Shown: positions 19,469-27,994 of the stretch, one piece after another | How positions within the stretch are numbered: the first letter of the stretch is position 1 | Layout of the letters: the number at the start of each line of letters is the position of its first letter | Source of the DNA: Evansella caseinilytica | GTDB lineage: Bacteria > Bacillota > Bacilli > Bacillales > Salisediminibacteriaceae | Assembly: GCF_900107275.1 (NCBI RefSeq) | Contig: NZ_FNPI01000027.1 | Span: 1-64,000, forward strand | Direction of reading: 5' to 3' | DNA: 64,000 bases | The notes under the pieces: model-generated | Databases searched by the model: none | Told to the model about the DNA's origin: nothing | Seen by the model: the letters and a program-made list of their open reading frames with translations, nothing else | Made by a program: the position numbers and the translations under genes

Positions 19469-21940
19469 TCAAGCATTCTTTTTCTGCTTCATCGGTATAG
19501 TCGCCCACTTCGGTGAATAGTGATCGATTTTCGTAACAATGACTGTCATATCATCATGAATTTCGTTCCCGCTTTCCCTGATCACCCTCTCCATCAGCAA
19601 ATCGGCAATTTCCTGCGGGTCGTCCGTCTTTATTTCTTTAATGACACGTTTCATCCACATATCCTTGTTTTCTGCCATCGTCCGGGCTTCATAAATTCCG
19701 TCACTCATCATGATCAGCAAATCCCCGGCCTTCAGCTGTTCCGTCACAACATCCACATCCATCTCCTGGATAATGCCTATCGGTAAATTTCCTGATTCTA
19801 CCGCTGTCACCTTCTCTCCCCGTTTAATAAAACTAGGAATGGAGCCCACCTTCAAAAATTTCACAAATCCGTCATGCAAATCGACCATCGCCAGATCGAG
19901 AGTGGAGAACACCTCTTCATCGGACCTGAGAGAAAGAATCGAGTTAATCGATTTAATGGCGACGGTTTCCTCAATCCCCGAGCGGAGAATATTCTTTAAA
20001 AGTCCGATTGTTTCCTGGCTTTCCAGATGCGCACGGGTGCCGTTGCCCATGCCGTCGCTGATGGCGATAACGTGCTTGCCTGCTCCCAGTTCCATCGTCG
20101 AATAGCTGTCCCCGGATACAAGTCTGCCGTCCTTCGCGGCATGGGCCACCCCTTCACTGACAACATATCGTTTTGTGGACCCGAACACCACCCTTGCCTC
20201 GCTGCTGGCTGCGGACAGCTGGTGTACCTGTTTCACGACGATCGTTTCTTGTAAAATATCGGATAGTATCGGTGCGACGATTTTTTCCCCTTCGCTGTAA
20301 TCATTGGACGGCAGATTGATTTCGATATCCACATTTCCTGCCTCCAGGCTGTAAATATCCACCGAATTCACATCGAGCCCGGCCTGTTGAATCGCTTCCG
20401 TAATCTCAAACTCCTGCTTATCATGCTCCTGCTTTTCCCGCTGCATATCCTTAGCGAAGTCTTCCATCACCTTTGAGACACCTTTCAGCTGATCAGCGAC
20501 AAGTCTGCGGCTTTCCAGCAGCTGCTGCTTCAGATGCTTGCTCGCATAATGCTGGTTCAACTCATCCTTCATTGTCGCAATCACCCGTTCATCAATAATG
20601 CAGTGGTGACGCCATTGTGTCAAAAGCGTGCGGTTTGTCACGTCCCCCTCCCGCTCGCACTCACTCATGAGCAGTTCCATCAGACTGTACGTTTCATTAA
20701 ATTTTTTTGCCCAGCACTGGTGTTTTTTCATGCAGGTTTGACACGTTTTTTCCGTCACCCGGCTTAAAAAAATATCCACCTCTCTTTCACGGTTCAATTT
20801 ATCGCTGTTCGCTTCTGCAAGTGTAAAGCTCTTGGACAGGCTTAAAAAAAGGTTGGAAAACTGCTCCACTTTCCCGGCGGTTACATCCCGAATTTTCCGC
20901 AAATACTGCTGCTGCTCCTGGGAATGTTCTAATGTGCCTGGAATAAACTTGGACAATTGGGTTGTCCACTTTTTTGGCGTCGCCATAAATAAAGTAATTG
21001 CCAGAATGCTTTCATATAGTGAAAATTCCAGCTGCACCTGGTTCTCCCCATACATCCCCATCAGCAGCGTGGCAATCAGAAGTCCAAAAGCAGTGGAAAT
21101 TTTTTTCCCTTCCTTCAGCAGCCCTCCCAACAGCCCTGAAAAAGCCAGGAGACTCATATAAAATAAGTTGGCGACATTGGCAAGGCTTAAAATAAGGCCG
21201 GTGACGACACCTACCGTCGATCCGATCGCCGCTCCCCCGACAAATGCAAAAATCAGCACAATATAACGGGCGATAATTTGTTCTACTGACAGTTCGTAAA
21301 TCAGCCAACCTACCGTTCCAGTCATCAGCGACGCCAAAAGAATGACGAGGCAGACGATTTCTTCATGGCGAAGGGCGGCCTTCCTCTTCCTTTCCAAAAC
21401 GATGGGCACGCTCTGAAAAAAAATCACTGTGATGATCATTGCCAGGCTGCCTTCAATACTTGCGGTCAGTACGTGATACCACGAATGCCCTTCCGAGACG
21501 AAAAAGCCGACATACCTAGAAACGGCAACCGCGCTGAAAACAGTGACCGGAATCATTTTTTTCTCGCCGAATACCCACAGCAGCAAGCCATGAAACATAA
21601 AGTAAAAAGCAATCGCAAGCATTGTGTGTCCGGCAAACGTAAACGATACACTTGCTGATCCAGCAAGCAAAGCTGTAACCGCCACTAAAGTACAGCTTCG
21701 TTTCCAATGCGAAACAGCTGCTAAAAACGGTACAACAAACGGCAGCAACTGCAACAGAATGACCGCCCTTCCCAATAAAAAGCCCAACGATAATATGATG
21801 ACGGTTGTTTTCATGGACTGACCTGTTGTACTGTTTACTTTCGTTTCTTCTCTTTCACCAGCCGTTTTCAGACTGATGATATCATTCATCAGCATTGCGG
21901 CTTGTCCGCTTATGGCCCGTAAAGATAAACGATGCAACAT
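19469..21940 (-). CDS. spoIIE: Stage II sporulation protein E (PP2C phosphatase)
   Basis: Dephosphorylates SpoIIAA to free sigma-F and helps place the asymmetric septum. The 823-aa protein has an N-terminal block of about ten membrane helices (residues about 45-320), a central FtsZ-binding/oligomerisation region (about 330-580) with CxxC-type cysteines (EKTCQTCMKKHQCW), and a C-terminal PP2C domain. The metal ligands are visible in LVSGDSYS, IAISDGMGNG, LIMMSDGIYEA and IHDDMTVIV. The ATG at 21940 follows AGGTGG; an upstream GTG frame (21952) is less likely. The promoter is of Spo0A type. Confidence 0.97.
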   Translation of the reverse strand: MLHRLSLRAISGQAAMLMNDIISLKTAGEREETKVNSTTGQSMKTTVIILSLGFLLGRAVILLQLLPFVVPFLAAVSHWKRSCTLVAVTALLAGSASVSFTFAGHTMLAIAFYFMFHGLLLWVFGEKKMIPVTVFSAVAVSRYVGFFVSEGHSWYHVLTASIEGSLAMIITVIFFQSVPIVLERKRKAALRHEEIVCLVILLASLMTGTVGWLIYELSVEQIIARYIVLIFAFVGGAAIGSTVGVVTGLILSLANVANLFYMSLLAFSGLLGGLLKEGKKISTAFGLLIATLLMGMYGENQVQLEFSLYESILAITLFMATPKKWTTQLSKFIPGTLEHSQEQQQYLRKIRDVTAGKVEQFSNLFLSLSKSFTLAEANSDKLNREREVDIFLSRVTEKTCQTCMKKHQCWAKKFNETYSLMELLMSECEREGDVTNRTLLTQWRHHCIIDERVIATMKDELNQHYASKHLKQQLLESRRLVADQLKGVSKVMEDFAKDMQREKQEHDKQEFEITEAIQQAGLDVNSVDIYSLEAGNVDIEINLPSNDYSEGEKIVAPILSDILQETIVVKQVHQLSAASSEARVVFGSTKRYVVSEGVAHAAKDGRLVSGDSYSTMELGAGKHVIAISDGMGNGTRAHLESQETIGLLKNILRSGIEETVAIKSINSILSLRSDEEVFSTLDLAMVDLHDGFVKFLKVGSIPSFIKRGEKVTAVESGNLPIGIIQEMDVDVVTEQLKAGDLLIMMSDGIYEARTMAENKDMWMKRVIKEIKTDDPQEIADLLMERVIRESGNEIHDDMTVIVTKIDHYSPKWATIPMKQKKNA

Positions 21941-21974
21941 GCTATACACCACCTACTTGTTCTATAGTGCTACT

Positions 21975-22008
21975 ATTATAAACATGAATCGTTTATAGAT
22001 TTTGTCAA
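21975..22008 (-). promoter_or_regulatory. Spo0A-activated sigma-A promoter of spoIIE
   Basis: On the minus strand TTGACA (22003-22008) and TATAAT (21975-21980) are separated by 22 bp, not 17. The -35 is part of a Spo0A box (TTTGTCAAA, 22001-22009). Over-long spacing with an overlapping Spo0A box is the known design of spoIIE and spoIIG promoters in B. subtilis. Confidence 0.8.
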
Positions 22009-22009
22009 A

Positions 22010-22519
22010 ACAACTGCCCGTTCAAAAAAACTCTTCGACGAGAATCTGCCAATACCGTCCGGGATACCGCAGAAGCAACCGATCACTCGTTCGCAAAACA
22101 CTTCAGCATAGGCCGGTTATTTTTCATTTTTCAGATAACGCGGATGACAAAACCGTTGCCATGACTGGCTTTTTGAACGACAACATCCTCTTCTCAGGAA
22201 TTTGACGAAATTTCCTTTTGTATGGGCAAAATGACGAACATCCTCGCACGTTTTTTGGTATCATCGGGATTTGGCAAAATGTTCAGACAAAACAAACCGG
22301 ATTTTCCTTTGCATTCACCCGAAATCGATATTTGTTATGAAAGAACGAGGAAATTTTCGCTACACAACTTCAAGCTTTCCTTTCTAAAAAATATGGGCAA
22401 AGAACTGGCTCAAGAGAAAAGTCGACAGTTTTAGTCGTGTTTGCTTAAAAGGCATGGAATGAAAGGTTTCACGGTCGTGGCAGTGTTCTGGTTCCGGCTT
22501 TTATCAGCCGTTTTTGAGG
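22010..22519. other. Intergenic region upstream of spoIIE
   Basis: About 500 bp with no convincing gene. In B. subtilis tRNA genes lie between spoIIE and yabR; I find no tRNA-like GGTTCRANTCC arm on either strand here. Scattered TGACGAA words occur (22203, 22229) but do not match the Spo0A box well. Confidence 0.5.
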
Positions 22520-22710
22520 TTGGTTTGCCATGTTTCGGTTTGCCCTCATCAACCTTTCTTGAGGACATTTTAATGCTGTTTCGACTTCGGTTTGTCCTCA
22601 TGAACGCTCCTTGAAGACAATCGACACCGTTTCAGACTACATTTTGTCCTCATAAACCCTGCTTGAGGACATTTTGATGCACGCCAGACTTCGATTTGTC
22701 CTCCCTTTTA
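22520..22710. repeat. 52-bp palindromic array 1
   Basis: Units begin at 22541, 22593, 22645 and 22697, exactly 52 bp apart. Each holds a stem of TGTCCTCA and TGAGGACA around a 13-base loop (for example GTCCTCATAAACCCTGCTTG) followed by TTTTGATGC-type sequence. The first and second units have one-base changes in the arms. The same family recurs at 50.95-51.1 kb. Confidence 0.8.
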
Positions 22711-22725
22711 AACAACAACTATAAG

Positions 22726-22975
22726 AGCGTGTTCAAAAAGGCAATGGTTCCTCTCAATGCAACCGTCTACGAGAAAACCACTCCTAGCCGGTTTGAAAAG
22801 AATGCATCGGCTCCACTCATTGTCTCTTTCTCTACAACCATAGCTTCGATGTATATCCAGGTGCCATCGCGCGCGATGACACGATGAGATAGCACACAGC
22901 TTCTCAGTAAAGTGAGGCTCATTGCATCGTATTTGTTGAAAAAGAATTAGAGCCGATCTTTTTGTACAAACACGA
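22726..22975. repeat. Family B MITE-like repeat (copy B4)
   Basis: Starts GAGCGTGTTCAAAAAGGCAA, has ACCACTCCTAGCC, GCATCGGCTCCACTCATTG, then about 110 bp of unrelated sequence (TCTCTTTCTCTACAACC onward) and ends with GATCTTTTTGTACAAACACG. Looks like a copy interrupted by, or joined to, another piece. Confidence 0.65.
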
Positions 22976-23095
22976 TAAAAAAACTTGCAACTGTTTTTAT
23001 ACTGAAAATTGGAATATCGCTCTTTGGAAATACCGAAAAAACATGAGATACAAAACAGCCAGCGTTTGCAGATATGTGGATTGCTCGCACTCAAA

Positions 23096-23130
23096 AAAAC
23101 ACTTGTCCCATAAATTCAGACAAGTGTTTT
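23096..23130 (-). terminator. Terminator of yabR
   Basis: Perfect 12-bp stem AAAACACTTGTC/GACAAGTGTTTT, followed on the minus strand by a run of T (TTTTTTTG), 35 bp after the yabR stop. Confidence 0.85.
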
Positions 23131-23164
23131 AAACATACTTATTTATATCATTTAAGCAGCAAGA

Positions 23165-23584
23165 TTATCCCCGTTTCGTGCTTCGACCTCCACGTTTAGA
23201 TTCGGTGTTGCGTTTTAATGAGGCTAAACGTTCTTCGCTGTCCTTCAAGAAGCGATTCATTTTATCCTCGAAAGACAATGATTTTTGCGGCCGATTGACA
23301 TTGTTACTGCGGGGGCCTTTCTTTGTCGGGCGCTTTTCTGAAGGTGGAGCTTCTTTTGCCTTACGAATAGAAAGACCGATTTTCCCGTCCTTTTCCACGT
23401 TTAACACTTTCACTTCAACCTCGTCACCTACGGTAAGGAACTCGTTGATATCCTTCACATAATTATCGGCAACTTCACTGATATGCACTAATCCCGTCGA
23501 ACCGCCAGGCAATTCAACAAATGCTCCGAAATTGGTAATCCCAGTAACTTTCCCTTGCAACTTGCTGCCTACTTCAATGGACAT
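23165..23584 (-). CDS. yabR: S1 RNA-binding domain protein YabR
   Basis: A 139-aa general-stress-like RNA-binding protein. The S1 domain fills residues 1-75 (VGSKLQGKVTGITNFGAFVE, GLVHISEVADNYVKD, VKVLNVEKDGKIGLSIRKA). A lysine/arginine-rich tail follows (KRPTKKGPRSNNVNRP, SKRGGRSTKRG). It lies downstream of divIC, as in B. subtilis, and is followed by a strong terminator. Function is not established. Confidence 0.92.
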   Translation of the reverse strand: MSIEVGSKLQGKVTGITNFGAFVELPGGSTGLVHISEVADNYVKDINEFLTVGDEVEVKVLNVEKDGKIGLSIRKAKEAPPSEKRPTKKGPRSNNVNRPQKSLSFEDKMNRFLKDSEERLASLKRNTESKRGGRSTKRG

Positions 23585-23659
23585 GTAAGAAATGCTCCTC
23601 CTTAAAAATCATAAAAAATATCATTATTTATATATTATACAGAGATTGAAATATATGTG

Positions 23660-24049
23660 TCAATCTGAATAAGTAGAGGAACGAGGGATCTGAAACAGCG
23701 TTTCGCCCGGGAATGTAAGGAAAAAATCCCTCCTAGCAATTTCTGCTATATATTCCATATCCTGAAGTAATTCAATTTCTTCTTTCAACATTTCTTCCTT
23801 CTTTTGCAGTGAAAGAAGGTCGTTTTCCAACTCCTCGGATACTTGCTTTTGTTCTTGAATTGTTGCCTGCTGATTCACCAGCGTCGTTACGATAAAGACG
23901 GCAAAAATAATAATCACGCAACTAAAAACAAGCAGCCGCCTAATCAAACCTTTCCGTCGTCGTTGCCTTTGTTCATGGAGATAAGCCTGTTTATCCATGT
24001 ATTCTGTTGTCAGGCGCCGTACTTTGTTGCTGTTTGGCTTATTCCTCAT
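23660..24049 (-). CDS. divIC: Cell division initiation protein DivIC
   Basis: Bitopic divisome protein partnering FtsL and DivIB at the septum. The 129-aa protein has a basic cytoplasmic start, one membrane helix (LLVFSCVIIIFAVFIVTTLV, about residues 39-58), then a coiled coil rich in heptads (residues about 60-100: QQATIQEQKQVSEELENDLL). The C-terminal AEIARRDFFLTFPGETLFQI is typical of the family. Confidence 0.95.
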   Translation of the reverse strand: MRNKPNSNKVRRLTTEYMDKQAYLHEQRQRRRKGLIRRLLVFSCVIIIFAVFIVTTLVNQQATIQEQKQVSEELENDLLSLQKKEEMLKEEIELLQDMEYIAEIARRDFFLTFPGETLFQIPRSSTYSD

Positions 24050-24102
24050 TCCTTGTCACCTCAGTTCATTATTACCTGAATTACGCCCTTCTTCAAGAGG
24101 AG

Positions 24103-24165
24103 GTTCAAGAAGTCCGGGAAACATTGGCATCTTCAGTGCGTTGTCTCTCCGCTGCTTCTGTTAGT
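24103..24165. repeat. Truncated family A repeat (A10)
   Basis: Reads GTTCAAGAAGTCCGGGAAAC then TTGTCTCTCCGCTGCTTCTG, matching the first half of family A only. It sits in the 220-bp divIC-yabQ gap. Confidence 0.6.
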
Positions 24166-24269
24166 CCTATTATGGGAGAATGTACAAACATATTTATACG
24201 AATACTTCGTCAATGAGACCTGTCGTTTTACCCGGCAGTCAGCAAATAGGCTGAAGGCTTCATCAGATG

Positions 24270-24860
24270 CTACCGCCGGAATTTGTTGAGAAATTTATTC
24301 CAAGTCTTTTTCATGGCACGAATCCATTGCAGCAATTTATTTTTTACTCTTCCAAAATACCGTTCGAACACCGGTGAAATTTGTTGCATGAGTTTTCGAA
24401 AAGGAAAGAGCGCGATTCGAAGGAGAAAAAGCAAAATATTCCATAGTGTTGTTAGTAATATCATACTTAACGAAAGGACGAGTTGCAATAACCATTTTAT
24501 CGGCGTAATAATTAGGACTTTTATCGTCCGTGAAATCATTCGATACGTTCCTTTGCAGAAACCTATCAGCCATTCCAGCAATTGAAGAAATAGTTTTTCA
24601 AACAAGGCACGATAGATCGAGTATCCGAGTATCAGCGAAAGGATTAAATAGAATCGGACATCGCCGTTGTTGACTTGAAGGAGCACATAAAAGAAGATCA
24701 GCCCTTGCAATATCCAAAAGAGAACATCATTGATGACAAAGGTCCAGCGAAAACGCTTGGGACTCCCTAAAAAACGCTTGTACGTATCAAAGGATGCCCC
24801 AAGCCAGATTCCTGTTCCTGCGCTCGCCAGCATGGAGAGAAATTGCACTTCCAGCGTCAC
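24270..24860 (-). CDS. yabQ: Spore cortex protein YabQ
   Basis: Polytopic membrane protein needed for cortex formation, made in the mother cell in B. subtilis. 196 aa with about four or five hydrophobic segments (FLSMLASAGTGIWLGASF, VLFWILQGLIFFYVLL, FYLILSLILGYSIYRALF, LLQLVLSLSMILLTTLW) and a strongly basic C-terminus (RYFGRVKNKLLQWIRAMKK). It overlaps yabP by 4 bases, so the two are coupled. Confidence 0.9.
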   Translation of the reverse strand: MTLEVQFLSMLASAGTGIWLGASFDTYKRFLGSPKRFRWTFVINDVLFWILQGLIFFYVLLQVNNGDVRFYLILSLILGYSIYRALFEKLFLQLLEWLIGFCKGTYRMISRTIKVLIITPIKWLLQLVLSLSMILLTTLWNILLFLLRIALFPFRKLMQQISPVFERYFGRVKNKLLQWIRAMKKTWNKFLNKFRR

Positions 24861-25165
24861 TTGAATAACTTCCCGAACAGACCTTTAGTTTTTTCGTGAT
24901 GCTGATCCAAATAGACCAGATCGTCAATCCTGCCCTGAATGGAAACATTTCCCTGGTCTACATCAAGGTTTTTCATTTGCAGGTGCTGGCCTCGGATCGA
25001 TAAAAAGCCCATATCTGTTTCCAGTAAAAATTCTTCGTTATCAAAGCTTTCCACTTGTTTTACCCCGGTGATGTCCAACGTTTTTCTTCCGCGCATCGTG
25101 ATTTGATGATCTCCGGGCTTCCGGCCTTGTCCACCCATTGTATAATTATTGTAGGAATGATCCAT
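24857..25165 (-). CDS. yabP: Spore coat/cortex protein YabP
   Basis: A 102-aa protein of the YabP/YqfC family, required for spore formation in B. subtilis. It is beta-rich, with the family core HQITMRGRKTLDITGVKQVE, EEFLLETDMGFLSIRGQHL and DVDQGNVSIQGRIDDL. Start at the ATG 8 bases after GAGGAGG; an upstream GTG at 25186 is in frame but less likely. In B. subtilis rqcP lies directly upstream; here 2.8 kb of inserted DNA separates them. Confidence 0.92.
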   Translation of the reverse strand: MDHSYNNYTMGGQGRKPGDHQITMRGRKTLDITGVKQVESFDNEEFLLETDMGFLSIRGQHLQMKNLDVDQGNVSIQGRIDDLVYLDQHHEKTKGLFGKLFK

Positions 25166-25370
25166 TGATTTTCCCTCCTCAACCACTTTGCTACATGTCT
25201 ATGAGCCGGCGGCAGGGAATAGAACAAGCCTTAGGGAATTCTTTTCCCGGCGTTCGGGACTTGATAATAAAAAATTCGGTTAATTATCGGCGAATTAGGA
25301 GAAATTATCTGCTGTTGTTTGTTAAACAGGTTTTTTTGAAAAAAAGAAGGGTTTTGTTGGAAATGAATCG
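25166..25370. other. yabP upstream region, left edge of islet
   Basis: No gene. A CATAGACAT word at about 25197-25205 (minus strand) resembles a sigma-E -10, but I see no clear -35. If yabP keeps mother-cell expression after being separated from rqcP, its promoter should be here. Confidence 0.4.
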
Positions 25371-25456
25371 AACGTGTTCAAAAAGGCAATGGTTCCACTT
25401 GATGCATCGTGTTTGTTCAATATAGATAAAAGCCGATCTTTTTGAACAAACACGAT
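25371..25456. repeat. Family B repeat, deleted form (B5)
   Basis: Only both ends remain: AACGTGTTCAAAAAGGCAAT, TGGTTCCACTTGATGC fused to the terminal hairpin GTGTTTGTTCAA...TTTTTGAACAAACACG. It marks the left edge of the islet. Confidence 0.7.
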
Positions 25457-25490
25457 ATAGTTAGAAATGTTTTTAGGGGGAGGAACGATC

Positions 25491-26141
25491 ATGCAATGGC
25501 TGCAACCAACGTCGGAAAATCTCATTGAGGGGTATGATGAACCGCAAGGAAAACTGAGTATTAACAGGGTGGAAAGCAAACAGATTACAAGCAATACGAT
25601 TATCTCTGATTTTTTTGTCATGCTGAACAGTTTTGGAGAGCCGGGGGTTACTCCGTTACCTGCGCCTGACGAAAAAGTATATCATCGAATCATGGAGGAA
25701 ATTGCTCCTTATTTTGAACGGATTCTAATCATAAAAATTAACAATAAAATTATAGAGGTGTCTTTGCAGCACGTAAAAAAAGAAGCTTTAACCATCCTAA
25801 ATAACAAAGCTGTCCATCCGGTACTTAATGAGTTTTTTCACGGTGAAGCTGATAAAAGTGGTTACAATCTATTTGGTCAGGTTCCCAATCGTTCCGTTTA
25901 CAAGGTGCTTCCCCATTTCATCGACCCGCTCGAGGACCCGGAAGTGCAGCAGTTGTTTGACTTTTTAAAAGAGATGTTTTCGCTGAAAAAGTATATCGTC
26001 TTTCCTCCAAAATATTGGTCTTTATCCGATGAACTGAAACAATTACAGGCGATTCGCTTTGCTGCTCACTATTGTCAAGACGTATATTTATGGGTGGATA
26101 ATGATACGGAAAGGATATTCGAAATTCAATTTAAATTTTGA
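25491..26141 (+). CDS. Islet protein of unknown function, copy 1
   Basis: A 216-aa soluble, acidic protein that I do not recognise. No signal peptide, membrane helix or catalytic motif is evident. It starts MQWLQPTSENLIEGYD after AGGGGGAGGAACGATC and ends EIQFKF. A second copy at 26954-27604 has the same length and about 89% identity (23 differences by eye). Ten differences fall in residues 163-177 and eight in 47-61; the rest is nearly invariant. It is on the + strand, opposite to the surrounding operon. An immunity-like role is possible from the arrangement with the adjacent secreted-protein gene, but this is inference only. Confidence 0.8.
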   Translation: MQWLQPTSENLIEGYDEPQGKLSINRVESKQITSNTIISDFFVMLNSFGEPGVTPLPAPDEKVYHRIMEEIAPYFERILIIKINNKIIEVSLQHVKKEALTILNNKAVHPVLNEFFHGEADKSGYNLFGQVPNRSVYKVLPHFIDPLEDPEVQQLFDFLKEMFSLKKYIVFPPKYWSLSDELKQLQAIRFAAHYCQDVYLWVDNDTERIFEIQFKF

Positions 26142-26393
26142 GAGCGCAATCATCATGGTGATGGATTTGGGGATTCCAATAAAAAAACGCTCTTTCTAAA
26201 CAAACTACGCTTAAAAATCTGGTCATCGTGTTAGGATAAGTGATCTGTTTTGTATATTAGAAAAAAAAAGAAAAGTAGAAGTATTTTAGAAAAGAATGTG
26301 GAAATTAACATTTGAGAAGATGCTGTTTTTAGAATTTATCGAAAAGGAGGATAGTTGTTAAGACATTAAATATTAAGAAAATAGGAGGAGATT

Positions 26394-26953
26394 ATGATGC
26401 GCAAAAAATTTTTTAGTTTCATTTTTTTACTCGTTTCCTTTTTGATTGTCAGCAACGTGATTTTTGCCGAAACAATGTAACTGAAGAACCTGCTTATAAG
26501 CCTGGAGAAATCCTGGGAAGTAGCACTGTTGACTGGTTGAAAGATGGTGAAGTTGCTGATTCTGGAAAAGGTGGAGAAGATTCCGATGTCTCGATACAAA
26601 TTGTTGCCGGTTCAAGCTTAGGTTGTAGTGTAAATGGTGGTTATTTAGGTGGACAATTGTGTAATTGGTCAATTACTGCAACTGAAAATATAACTTATTC
26701 AAATGTCAAAGTATAATAATACAAAAACATCATGGTTTTTTAAGTGGAGGATGGAAAGATTACTCCTCTAGAAGCTTTAATTATCCGATTACAAAGTCGT
26801 TTAAAACGATAAGAGACCAGGCGCATTTCAATTTACCTAAAGGAAAGTATAGAGTAAAGTTTGGCGGTAGTTTCACAACAGGAACTGGAGTTTATTATCC
26901 TGGTTTTGGTATCTATCAGACATTTGAAGTAAGCCAACAATTGGAGGAAAATC
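26394..26953 (+). pseudogene. Frameshifted gene for a small secreted protein
   Basis: After ATAGGAGGAGATT an ATG opens a clear signal peptide (MMRKKFFSFIFLLVSF..., cleavage near VIFAE) that stops at 26480. A good coding frame continues one base back from 26474: NVTEEPAYKPGEILGSST to YSNVKV, with two cysteines (GCSVNGGYLGGQLC), stopping at 26716. A third frame then runs GFLSGGWKDYSSRSFNYP to GIYQTFEVSQ and on into the next gene. Joined, this is a secreted beta-rich protein of roughly 150-170 aa broken by two frameshifts. Sequencing error in the homopolymer-rich region is the alternative. I do not recognise the family. Confidence 0.6.
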
Positions 26954-27604
26954 ATGGAATGGCTGCAACCAACGTCGGAAAATCTCATTGAGGGGTATGA
27001 TGAACCGCAAGGAAAGCTCGATATTGACAGGGTGGAAAGCAAGCAGATAACGACAAATACGATTATCTCTGATTTTTTTGTCATGCTGAATTGTTTAGGG
27101 GAACGGACAGTCTCTCAGTTACCTGCGCCTGACGATAAAGTATATCATCGAATCATGGAGGAAATTGCTCCATATTTTGAACGGATTCTAATCATAAAAA
27201 TAAACAATCAAATAATAGAGGTGTCTTTACAGCACGTAAAAAAGGAAGCTTTAACCATCCTAAATAACAAAGCTGTCCATCCGGTACTTGATGAGTTTTT
27301 TCACGGTGAGGCTGATAAAAGTGGTTACAATCTGTTCGGTCAGGTTCCCAATCGTTCCGTTTACAAGGTGCTTCCCCATTTCATCGACCCGCTCGAGGAC
27401 CCGGAAGTGCAACAGTTATTCGACTTTTTAAAAGAGATGTGTTCAGTGACAAAGGACTTTGGTTTTATTCTCAAGCCTTGGCTTTTATCCGATGAACTGA
27501 AACAATTACAGGCGATTCGCTTTGCTGCTCACTATTGTCAAGACGTATATTTATGGGTGGATAATGATACGGAAAGGATATTCGAAATTCAATTTAAATT
27601 TTGA
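26954..27604 (+). CDS. Islet protein of unknown function, copy 2
   Basis: Paralogue of the protein at 25491-26141: 216 aa, MEWLQPTSENLIEGYDEPQG at the start, same C-terminus. The DNA match begins at the start codon and continues about 20 bp past the stop (GAGAGCGCAATCATCATGGT), so a segment of about 670 bp was duplicated. Variable stretches are residues 47-61 and 163-177 (here CSVTKDFGFILKP against FSLKKYIVFPPKY). The ribosome site TTGGAGGAAAATC lies within the end of the broken secreted-protein gene, so they were probably one transcription unit. Confidence 0.8.
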   Translation: MEWLQPTSENLIEGYDEPQGKLDIDRVESKQITTNTIISDFFVMLNCLGERTVSQLPAPDDKVYHRIMEEIAPYFERILIIKINNQIIEVSLQHVKKEALTILNNKAVHPVLDEFFHGEADKSGYNLFGQVPNRSVYKVLPHFIDPLEDPEVQQLFDFLKEMCSVTKDFGFILKPWLLSDELKQLQAIRFAAHYCQDVYLWVDNDTERIFEIQFKF

Positions 27605-27910
27605 GAGCGCAATCATCATGGTGATGTTTCCCCTAAATGCGCCGGCAGTGAAAAAACCGCTTAATGGACGGCTAAAAAAACAGCGGCACTATCGAGGGTA
27701 CTGAAAAAAAGTGCTTTTTCCCATTTTCTGTACAAGCCATACCTTACAAAAAAGTTCCGAGCTGCTTCATCGTGTCATTGGGAGCGATGGCACTTGGATG
27801 TTGCAGAGGAAGAGACAGCATGTAGCCACTGCAGCCTAAATCATAAGCACGGAAAAATTGAATTTGTATTTTTTCAACAGGTCTAAGCATTTTCTTTGCC
27901 AGCCTTGTTT
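27605..27910. other. Right edge of islet, no gene
   Basis: About 300 bp. Contains TTGCAGAGGAAGAGACAGCA (about 27801), also found at 38.5 kb (TTGCAGAGGAAGAGACAAGC), so part of it is another decayed repeat. No coding region seen. Confidence 0.45.
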
Positions 27911-27911
27911 C

Positions 27912-27944
27912 GGGGATGTCGCCATTTTTTTTTGCGACATCCCC
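27912..27944. other. Strong hairpin after rqcP
   Basis: Perfect 11-bp stem GGGGATGTCGC/GCGACATCCCC with an 11-base loop, 51 bp after the rqcP stop. There is no T-run on either side, so it may end the transcript weakly or stabilise its 3' end. Confidence 0.5.
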
Positions 27945-27994
27945 GCCATTTCTTGCGGCGGTTGCTATTGCTTGTTGCCTGCGACACCGCCAGC

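Noticed and set aside
22222-22434. 70-codon + frame upstream of spoIIE
   Set aside because: No ribosome site and no protein-like pattern beyond chance; left as intergenic.
22010-23100. tRNA genes expected between spoIIE and yabR
   Set aside because: I looked for T-arm and anticodon patterns on both strands and saw none.
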